Source of the DNA: Paucimonas sp. | Lineage (GTDB): Bacteria > Pseudomonadota > Gammaproteobacteria > Burkholderiales > Burkholderiaceae_D | Reading direction: 5' to 3' | DNA length: 6,406 nt | NCBI GenBank assembly: GCA_029266815.1 | Contig: JAQSWC010000133.1 | Coordinates: 1 to 6,406 of the forward strand | Translations under genes and position numbers: made by a program | Shown: positions 1 to 5,291 of the stretch, piece by piece | Layout: each line of letters starts with the position of its first letter | How positions within the stretch are numbered: position 1 is the first letter of the stretch | Notes under the pieces: model-generated | The model's input: only the letters and a program-made list of their open reading frames with translations | What the model was told of the DNA's origin: nothing | Database searches by the model: none

Positions 1-713
1 CCAGCGCGGTGGCGATCCTGCTGTCGTTTTCGCGTTCTGCATGGATGTCATTTGCGCTCGCGCTGCTGCTGGTGTTTGTCATCGCGTGGAAACGCCGCGA
101 GATCGCGCCGGTGGCATGGCTGACCGGTGCGCTGATGACGATGCTGATGGCGGTGGTGCTGGGGGCGCTTTCTTCTCCCATTTATGAACGCGTGATGCAT
201 GGCGATGACGGCGCGACCGATTCACGACTGCGGATGATCAGTCTGGCGACGGACCTCTTCCTGTCGCACCCGATTGTCGGCGTCGGCCCCGGCGAATTCG
301 CCGAAGCCAGCCTGTTCCAATATCCTGTCGGTTTCCAGGAAAACGAATGGGTGGCACCTGGAAGCAGGCCGATGGTGCCGGTGGTCGGGCGCCTGGAAGT
401 GGTGCGCCTAGTTCAACCGCAGAAGGAAACACTGACATCGCCGCTGCCGGTCCATAACAAATACATGCTGACCTTGTCCGAACTTGGCGCGATCGGCCTG
501 TTTCTCTGGCTATGCATGTATGTGCACCTTTTTCGGGAGGCAAAGGCATGCTCCCTTTCCCGCGATCCGGTACTGAGATATATCGGTATAAATCGGTGCA
601 GATCCTGTTCTTTGTCCCGTTGGTGGTCACTGCTGCCGCGCGCATCGTGCGTGAAACCGAAACGGGACCCGGATCGACCGTACCTTAAACCAATCCTGAT
701 CGACACGACATGA
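1..713 (+). CDS. O-antigen ligase/polymerase-like membrane protein (Wzy/WaaL family), 5'-partial, 3' end probably frameshifted
   Basis: Likely an inner-membrane enzyme of the O-antigen ligase (Wzy_C) family, which joins or polymerises lipid-linked glycans on the periplasmic side. The frame is open to the window edge and begins SAVAILLSFSRSAW, the typical serine/arginine helix motif of this family, so the GTG at 9 is internal and the true start lies upstream. Counting from that GTG, hydrophobic segments lie near residues 10-27 and 35-55. A SHPIVGVGPGEF motif follows at about 86-97, then a periplasmic-type loop, then VHNKYMLTLSELGAIGLF at about 148-165, the conserved His-Asn region before another helix. 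Up to about residue 194 (base 590) the protein looks normal. After that this frame turns polar, Cys/Arg-rich and unlike the family, while another frame encodes a good membrane helix (see 590-688). The TGA at 711-713 overlaps the next ATG. Family assignment is confident; ligase versus polymerase is not decidable. Confidence 0.85.
   Translation, partial: SAVAILLSFSRSAWMSFALALLLVFVIAWKRREIAPVAWLTGALMTMLMAVVLGALSSPIYERVMHGDDGATDSRLRMISLATDLFLSHPIVGVGPGEFAEASLFQYPVGFQENEWVAPGSRPMVPVVGRLEVVRLVQPQKETLTSPLPVHNKYMLTLSELGAIGLFLWLCMYVHLFREAKACSLSRDPVLRYIGINRCRSCSLSRWWSLLPRASCVKPKRDPDRPYLKPILIDTT
590..688 (+). pseudogene. Out-of-frame 3' remnant of the ligase/polymerase gene (last membrane helix)
   Basis: Read from base 590 in the frame one base back from the upstream gene, this stretch encodes KSVQILFFVPLVVTAAARIV, then a short charged tail, and ends at TAA 686-688. 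That is a convincing final transmembrane helix with an Arg-rich cytoplasmic end, as expected at the C-terminus of O-antigen ligase-like proteins, and its third codon positions are GC-rich. The continuing upstream frame over the same bases gives a Cys/Arg-rich, non-membrane sequence with weaker third-position bias. I infer that this is the original C-terminus, separated by a frame-breaking deletion. Family members usually have one more helix between the RYIGI-like segment and this last one, and that helix is absent here. A sequencing or assembly error is an alternative. The stop at 688 would leave a 21-base gap before the next gene. Confidence 0.6.
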
Positions 714-1597
714 ACCTTCGACTATCACAATTGCCTGGCCGAGTCCGGTACTGGATGACGCCGCTGCTCGAGCACTGCCCTGAAGCCATTTTCCCTTTGC
801 GTGAACGGCAGGTGCAGGTTTATGTCGTGGGCATGCCGCGCACCGGCACGGTTTCCCTCTTCGACATGTTCAAGGAAAAATTCCGTGCCGACCATGAACC
901 CGAAAGCCGGTTTCTTACGCGTAAGGTAGTGGCATATCGCATGGGCAGATTGAGCAATAAGGAAATGCGATCCTATCTGCGGCACCGCGACCGCCGGCTG
1001 GGACTGGAACTCGACACTTCCTACCTCAACGGCGAAGTCATCGAATTGCTGGTCGATGAATTCCCTGAAGCCCATTTCATCCTGACGATTCGCGATTGCC
1101 TGTCCTGGACCGACTCGATGATGAACTTTCTGCTCAACAAGCCGGAATTCATGACGTCGCGCAAACCGCACATCCGAGAACACATGGAGCTGCAATTCGG
1201 GAAGCCGCCCTATGAATATGCGCCGGAAGAGACGGTGCTGCGTGAAAACGGACTGCACCCCTTGTCCTGTTATCTGGATTACTGGCGATATCACAATCAA
1301 CGTGTCATCGATCTCGTGCCGGCTGATCGCCTGCGTGTCATCAAGACGACTGAGATCGGCCAGAGTTGCGATGAAGTCGAGGCTTTCCTGAGGTTGCCTG
1401 CCGGCAGTCTGGCCAGAACGGTACATTCGAACTCGGCTGCGGCACGCCATCTGCTGTTGGACAAGATCCCGCAAGATTTTGTACAGGAACAGATGGAGAC
1501 GCGTTGTGGCGACCTGATGAAACAATACTTTCCTGAGATTCTCGGGCGACTGGGATTGCAGCCTCAAAGCTCCGCGCCCCAGACGAGACAGGCCTGA
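710..1597 (+). CDS. PAPS-dependent sulfotransferase-like protein
   Basis: 295 residues, cytoplasmic, no signal peptide. It probably transfers sulfate from 3'-phosphoadenylyl sulfate (PAPS) to a hydroxyl group, here plausibly on a sugar of the polysaccharide repeat unit. Near the N-terminus, after a beta-strand (VQVYVV, about 35-40), is the P-loop-like 5'-phosphosulfate motif GMPRTGTVSL at about 41-50. At about 123-139 is FILTIRDCLSWTDSMMN, matching the 3'-phosphate-binding region, with Arg128 and Ser136 as the likely contact residues. The RD-x-x-x-W-x-x-S pattern resembles the P-loop sulfotransferase group that includes Sulfotransferase_4. A C-terminal helix and LRVIKTTEI strand (about 208-216) also fit. 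ATG 710 overlaps the preceding TGA as ATGA, and its own TGA overlaps the flippase start, so it sits inside the operon. No clear Shine-Dalgarno precedes 710; a later start at Met16 is possible but would be unusual. The acceptor is unknown. Confidence 0.82.
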   Translation: MNLRLSQLPGRVRYWMTPLLEHCPEAIFPLRERQVQVYVVGMPRTGTVSLFDMFKEKFRADHEPESRFLTRKVVAYRMGRLSNKEMRSYLRHRDRRLGLELDTSYLNGEVIELLVDEFPEAHFILTIRDCLSWTDSMMNFLLNKPEFMTSRKPHIREHMELQFGKPPYEYAPEETVLRENGLHPLSCYLDYWRYHNQRVIDLVPADRLRVIKTTEIGQSCDEVEAFLRLPAGSLARTVHSNSAAARHLLLDKIPQDFVQEQMETRCGDLMKQYFPEILGRLGLQPQSSAPQTRQA

Positions 1598-3066
1598 TGA
1601 AAACCGATTCGGTCGCCAGCGGAGGAGCTGCCATCGTCCTGGCCCGGGTGATCGGGATGGGATGCGCATTTCTGCTGTTCGTGATGCTGGCACGCCAATC
1701 GAATCTTGACGCAGGCGTTTTCAGGTCAGTTGTCACGTTCATCGTGATTTCCGAGTTTCTGGGAATGCTTGGCACGCAGCGCTGGCTGGCCGTGGCGATG
1801 GGGCCCGAGGGTTCGCGACGACGAGATCTATTTGTCGCCAGCGCCGTGCTGGCCGCCGCTGCGTCAACCGTCATCATTCTTGTTTACGTGGCAGTTTCCT
1901 TTAGCGGAGCCTATGGGCCGAACGTCACTAAGGGGCTGCAGCTGGCAGCGCTCGCCGTCTTCCCTTCCGCCTTGCTGACTGTCGTGCAGACTACGCTGGT
2001 CGGCGTAGGAATGAGCAAGAGCATGGGCACCCTGAACCTGCTTGAAAGCGTCGTCCGTTCCGCAATCGGCATGATGTGCGTACTGCTCGGCTTCCATGTG
2101 CTGAGCGTGATCGTCGTGTTCGTGGTGTGTCGCTGGTTCGTGGCCACGGTGGGCCTCGTGATGGTGGTGCGGCGGCTGGAAGGCACGGGCTGGCGCATGC
2201 ACGATGACGCTATCGCCGAACTCGTGCGTCAGGTGCCGCGCTTCGTTCTAATCATGATCGGCTTCCTAATCACGCGTAATGCCGCTCTCGTGCTGCTGCC
2301 GGCAGTGGTCGACAGCCGCGAAGCCGGCAACTTTGCGGTTCCTTATCAGCTGTACGATCTTGCCCTCTTGGTACCCACCATCCTGGCGCTCAGTTCCAAC
2401 TTCCTCTTCGTAAAGCGGGCCGCGCATTCACCTGGCGCGCTGCGCTGGGCCGTGGCGCAGTTGTGGTCGCTTACCTCAGTATTCCTGCTTCCCGTCACGA
2501 TGGTATCGCTGGTGTTCGGCGCAGATCTGCTGCATACCATCTTCGGCGACAGCTACCGCGGATCGATTCTGCCCCTGCATCTGCTGATGTTGAGCGCTCC
2601 CTTGATGGCACTTGATCAGGTGCTGTCCCAAGCCATGCAGTCGGCCAAACTGTTCCGCGCAGACACGATTTCGGTACTGCTTGGAGCCTTCGTCATCCTG
2701 ACCGGCACGATTGTCCTGGGCGACCGGTGGGGAGCCACCGGGGCGGCATTCAGCCTTTTGCTCGGCCTGATCGTGATCCTTACGAGCCGCTTCATCCTGC
2801 TGCGCAACCTGATCGATGCAGGAGTCATGATGTCTCTCGCCAGGAATCCAGTATTGGCTGCCACTATCACCGGCATCGGCTTCTGGTTCCTGCATCGCAC
2901 TGCCTTTTCCGGCCTAGCCTACGCACCTGCATGGGCATGGATGCCGCTTGCCGTGCTATCAGTTGGAGTCTATCTGCTGCTGCTCAGGCAGTTCGGCGGA
3001 CTCAAGGCAAGCAAGCGTGGGCGTGTAAGACAGTTTCTCTTGAGCCGCCATCATGGCGCACATTGA
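1597..3066 (+). CDS. Wzx-type polysaccharide flippase (MOP superfamily, polysaccharide biosynthesis protein)
   Basis: 489 residues, of usual length for Wzx/PST-type transporters, with roughly 12-14 hydrophobic segments spread over the whole protein. The clearest are near residues 10-32, 42-60, 78-102, 115-135, 155-190, 214-236, 252-272, 290-308, 325-340, 357-375, 382-400, 418-434 and 448-464. The N-terminus (SGGAAIVLARVIGMGCAFLL) has the form typical of this family's first helix. Short Arg-rich loops (for example RRR at 74-76 and RR at 192-193) and a basic C-terminus fit cytoplasmic loops and tail. Its expected role is to flip undecaprenyl-diphosphate-linked oligosaccharide units to the periplasmic face. 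The start is fixed by the TGATG junction with the sulfotransferase (1595-1599), which suggests translational coupling. The end overlaps one of two possible starts of the next gene by 14 bases. Substrate specificity cannot be read from sequence; a lipid II flippase is less likely in this setting. Confidence 0.87.
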   Translation: MKTDSVASGGAAIVLARVIGMGCAFLLFVMLARQSNLDAGVFRSVVTFIVISEFLGMLGTQRWLAVAMGPEGSRRRDLFVASAVLAAAASTVIILVYVAVSFSGAYGPNVTKGLQLAALAVFPSALLTVVQTTLVGVGMSKSMGTLNLLESVVRSAIGMMCVLLGFHVLSVIVVFVVCRWFVATVGLVMVVRRLEGTGWRMHDDAIAELVRQVPRFVLIMIGFLITRNAALVLLPAVVDSREAGNFAVPYQLYDLALLVPTILALSSNFLFVKRAAHSPGALRWAVAQLWSLTSVFLLPVTMVSLVFGADLLHTIFGDSYRGSILPLHLLMLSAPLMALDQVLSQAMQSAKLFRADTISVLLGAFVILTGTIVLGDRWGATGAAFSLLLGLIVILTSRFILLRNLIDAGVMMSLARNPVLAATITGIGFWFLHRTAFSGLAYAPAWAWMPLAVLSVGVYLLLLRQFGGLKASKRGRVRQFLLSRHHGAH

Positions 3067-3712
3067 TCTTCCCATGTCAGAGCCTATTTCCGAACCCCGA
3101 TCGCTGCGCCATGCATTGAAGCTGGTTCGCATGGATCTCGACCGCCGCCTGTGCCTGGAGGGCAGGCGGCCAGGCATGCTGCAATATCTCGGGCTGGCCC
3201 TGAAGCGCGGGGGCATGGCGGTCTTTCTCTTCCGACTGTTGGACTGGACGCACGCGCGTAACTTCCGCCTGATAACGAAACTGGGGCATCTGGCGCTGTA
3301 TTACTTGGGAAGGGCTGAAATCCATCCTGGCGCACGCATCGGCCCAGGGCTCGTGCTGCCGGATATCGGCGGCGTGGGGCTGCCGGCATTCTGCGAGATC
3401 GGACGAAACTGCACTTTCATCGGCCCTGCTCTTCTGACGATAGGCGGTATGGAAGGGGTAGACCTGAAGGTTGACCGCATCATCCTTGGCGACGACTGCG
3501 TGATCGGTCCCAACGTTCGCATTATTGGTGCCGTCACACTGGGAAGTGGGACACAGGTCAAGGCTTCGTCGGTGGTGATGACGTCCTTTCCCAAAGTGGG
3601 ATATTTGCTTTCCGGGATTCCGGCCCGCCGGCGCGCAGTATTGCCCATCGAGCAGATCAAGCGCTGGAGCTCATTAAGTGCAGAATTTATGAACGAGAAC
3701 ATTTCTTCTTAA
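3053..3712 (+). CDS. Serine acetyltransferase-like hexapeptide-repeat protein with no canonical catalytic histidines
   Basis: 219 residues from ATG 3053, or 212 from ATG 3074 (MSEPISEP). Neither start has a convincing Shine-Dalgarno; 3053 overlaps the flippase by 14 bases and 3074 follows its stop by 7. An N-terminal helical region (about 18-80: LKLVRMDLDRR, then FLFRLLDW) resembles the CysE N-domain. The C-terminal left-handed beta-helix begins EIHPGARIGPGLVLPD (about 89-104) and ends SGIPARRR (187-194), as in CysE. In CysE proteins the catalytic histidines sit in a DH-x-TG motif and a GDRHP-type motif. Here the aligned segments read LPDIGGVG and LKVDRIILG, so both histidines are missing; the only His in the beta-helix is in IHP. 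Serine O-acetylation is therefore unlikely. A role in acylating the glycan, or a non-catalytic partner role beside the related gene 3718-4296, is inferred from context. Family placement is strong; activity is unknown. Confidence 0.8.
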   Translation: MAHIDLPMSEPISEPRSLRHALKLVRMDLDRRLCLEGRRPGMLQYLGLALKRGGMAVFLFRLLDWTHARNFRLITKLGHLALYYLGRAEIHPGARIGPGLVLPDIGGVGLPAFCEIGRNCTFIGPALLTIGGMEGVDLKVDRIILGDDCVIGPNVRIIGAVTLGSGTQVKASSVVMTSFPKVGYLLSGIPARRRAVLPIEQIKRWSSLSAEFMNENISS

Positions 3713-3717
3713 TAATC

Positions 3718-4296
3718 ATGCGTCAGTCCTTCATTCAAACTTGCAAACTTGTGCGCCAGGATATTGCTGCGCGAGCAGCCTATGAGCATAAGCAGGCCAG
3801 CTTTTTCAATAGCCTAAAGATGATGCTCAATCCCGGCGTCGTATGCGTCATCCTGTTCCGATTCCAGGTGTTCTTTTACCAGCATTACCTCAATCCACTG
3901 GCTGGGTTGCTGCAATATATAAACTTGATTTTATTTGCCGTAGCCATCGATTCGAAGGCCCGGATTGGCGGAGGGTTGGTAATCATCCACGCAAATGCAG
4001 TGTATGTCAGTAGATACGTGGTGGCCGGCTCCAACCTGCTACTGTTCCATCAGAATTCGATCGGCTTTTCTCCTTTTCTCGAAGAGACGAACCTTTTGCC
4101 TCAACAGGAGGGTGAGGTTCGCCAGCGCGGGCCGCTAATCGGCGACAACGTCATCATCGGCGCCGGCGCCTCCGTTTACGGTCCGGTCACGATCGGCAAT
4201 GGAAGCAAGATCGCCGTCAATGCGGCGGTGGATACCGATTGCCCGCCCGGCAGCGTCATGTTCGGCGTGCCTGCGCGCCAGGTGGCCAAAGCATGA
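3718..4296 (+). CDS. Serine acetyltransferase-like hexapeptide-repeat acyltransferase
   Basis: 192 residues, a second CysE-like left-handed beta-helix protein. The N-terminal part (CKLVRQDIAAR, about 9-19; VVCVILFRFQVFF, 41-53) matches the same region of the preceding gene, so the two look like diverged paralogues. The beta-helix starts IDSKARIGGGLVIIHANAV (about 77-95) and ends MFGVPARQVAKA. His91 aligns with the first catalytic His of CysE, though the preceding Asp is Ile. A second His lies at HQNSIG (111). The segment aligned with the CysE GDRHP motif reads EVRQRGPLIG, so that His is replaced. A loop at about 118-133 (LPQQEGEV) interrupts the coils. It may acetylate or acylate a sugar of the repeat unit; this is inference. 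It follows tandem stops (TAATAA, 3710-3715) by 2 bases. Its first 60 or so bases are AT-rich compared with neighbours, and no strong ribosome site is visible. Its TGA overlaps the next ATG. Confidence 0.82.
   Translation: MRQSFIQTCKLVRQDIAARAAYEHKQASFFNSLKMMLNPGVVCVILFRFQVFFYQHYLNPLAGLLQYINLILFAVAIDSKARIGGGLVIIHANAVYVSRYVVAGSNLLLFHQNSIGFSPFLEETNLLPQQEGEVRQRGPLIGDNVIIGAGASVYGPVTIGNGSKIAVNAAVDTDCPPGSVMFGVPARQVAKA
4280..4285 (+). promoter_or_regulatory. Shine-Dalgarno-like site for the GT2 gene
   Basis: AGGTGG, 7 bases before ATG 4293 and lying inside the end of the upstream acyltransferase gene. It supports 4293 as the GT2 start rather than an earlier in-frame ATG at 4239. Confidence 0.5.
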
Positions 4297-5291
4297 ACAA
4301 GCCCGAGCTCTCCGTCATCATCGTCAGCTTTAATACACGAGATATCTTGCGCGAATGCTTGGAAGCGGCGTTCGCGCGCATTTCCGGTGTTGCATTCGAG
4401 GTTGTAGTGGTGGATAACGCTTCTCATGATGGCAGCGCGGAGATGGTGAAGGAATCGTATCCTCAGGTGCGCCTGATCGAGCTGGATGAGAACGTCGGTT
4501 TCGGTGCCGGAAACAATGTCGGCGTGGAAGCGGCATTAGGAGATTACCTTTTCCTGCTCAACAGCGATGCCATCCTTCTCGAGAATACACCGCTGTCGCT
4601 GATGGAGTACTTGAAGTCGCATCGTGATATCGCATGCGTTGGGCCGCGCATCGTCTGGCCGGGCGGAAAAATCCAGCCGAAAGCATTTGGCTACCTGCCG
4701 AGCCCCTGGCGTCTGCTGATGCAGAGTTCTGGAATGGGCATGCTCGGCATCAGTGCACTGGAAGGTGTTGATGGCGCGCGGCGAAGCGGACCTGAAATGG
4801 ACGTGGGCTGGCTATCGGGCGTGTGTTTGTGCCTGCTGCGTGCAGACTACCTGGCAGTCGGCGGGTTCGATTCCCGTTTCTTCATGTATGCGGAAGACGT
4901 CGCGCTATGCGGCAAGCTGCGGAGCGGGAAGGGCCGCATCGTGCTGCTGGACCGGCATGATGTTCTGCATTATGGCGGCGCCAGTTCCCCAAATTTGATG
5001 TCACGGGCCAGGAACGCAGTCTGGCAGCAGCGCCATATCCTGCAGGTCTGCGAGGATGAATTCGGACGCGGTGCCCGTGTAATTTCCACGGTTTTTGTTG
5101 CAGCAGGATTGCTGCTACGCCTCGGGTTCGCCGTGTTGCTTACTGTTCGCCGCGGCGTGAAAGGCAATGCCGGATTGCATATCAATTGGGCTCGCCTGCG
5201 AGACATCATCGGTCTGAACACCATTCCGGTAAGACCGCAAACCTTGAATCAAGGCGTGAATCAAGGAGGGCAGCATGCGTCTCGGAATTGA
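4293..5291 (+). CDS. Family 2 glycosyltransferase (rhamnosyltransferase-like) with C-terminal hydrophobic segment
   Basis: 332 residues from ATG 4293. The frame is open further upstream, but residues before MNKPELSVIIVSFN are not GT2-like, and 4293 gives both an ATGA overlap with the previous stop and a Shine-Dalgarno-like AGGTGG 7 bases upstream. GT-A fold markers appear in order. The N-terminal strand is LSVIIVSFNTRD (6-17). Nucleotide binding is marked by VVVVDNASHDGSAEM (37-51), and ENVGFGAGNNVG (66-77) follows. The metal-binding DxD position reads LLNSDA (88-93). GWLSGVCLCLLR (172-183) and GGFDSRFFMYAEDVALCGKLR (180-200 region) contain the ED catalytic-base motif, followed by VLHYGGASS (224-232). 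This pattern fits the WbbL-like rhamnosyltransferase group, though the sugar donor is not certain. About residues 262-284 are hydrophobic, suggesting membrane association. The C-terminus carries an NQGVNQGG repeat. It would add a sugar to the lipid-linked repeat unit on the cytoplasmic side. Its last 17 bases overlap the GT4 gene. Confidence 0.87.
   Translation: MNKPELSVIIVSFNTRDILRECLEAAFARISGVAFEVVVVDNASHDGSAEMVKESYPQVRLIELDENVGFGAGNNVGVEAALGDYLFLLNSDAILLENTPLSLMEYLKSHRDIACVGPRIVWPGGKIQPKAFGYLPSPWRLLMQSSGMGMLGISALEGVDGARRSGPEMDVGWLSGVCLCLLRADYLAVGGFDSRFFMYAEDVALCGKLRSGKGRIVLLDRHDVLHYGGASSPNLMSRARNAVWQQRHILQVCEDEFGRGARVISTVFVAAGLLLRLGFAVLLTVRRGVKGNAGLHINWARLRDIIGLNTIPVRPQTLNQGVNQGGQHASRN
5245..5266 (+). 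repeat. Short tandem direct repeat (TGAATCAAGG twice, 12-base period)
   Basis: TGAATCAAGG occurs at 5245-5254 and again at 5257-5266. In the GT2 frame it encodes the repeated Asn-Gln-Gly of NQGVNQGG, and the second copy leads directly into the GT4 ribosome binding site. A small duplication or slippage event at the gene end is the simplest explanation. Confidence 0.6.
5263..5270 (+). promoter_or_regulatory. Strong ribosome binding site for the GT4 gene
   Basis: AAGGAGGG, 4 bases before ATG 5275. It is the best Shine-Dalgarno match in the window and lies within the coding end of the GT2 gene. It fixes the GT4 start and suggests that this gene is translated efficiently on its own as well as by coupling. 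Confidence 0.8.

Noticed and set aside
9..11. GTG at 9 as a real start codon of the ligase/polymerase.
   Set aside because: The frame is open upstream to the window edge, and the conserved SFSR helix motif begins immediately, so the N-terminal half must lie outside the window.
725..1693. Long open frame (322 codons) on the minus strand opposite the sulfotransferase gene.
   Set aside because: It is fully antisense to a gene with clear PAPS-binding motifs. Its translation has no recognisable domain, and long antisense frames are common in GC-biased genes.
2476..2895. Minus-strand open frame opposite the flippase.
   Set aside because: The translation is Gln/His/Arg-rich with no motif, as expected for the complement of a hydrophobic membrane protein gene.
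2727..3119. Plus-strand open frame of 130 codons overlapping the flippase end and the next gene's start.
   Set aside because: It is out of frame with two well-supported genes, and its translation is Pro/Ser/Arg/Cys-rich without a domain.
4159..4170. Perfect 12-base palindrome GGCGCCGGCGCC.
   Set aside because: It lies in the hexapeptide coil IIGAGAS and is explained by Gly/Ala codons; there is no sign of an operator or recombination site.
4239..4292. Earlier in-frame ATG as the start of the GT2 gene.
   Set aside because: The extra 18 residues are Arg/Pro-rich and not GT2-like. They overlap the conserved end of the acyltransferase, and ATG 4293 has a better ribosome site and an ATGA junction.
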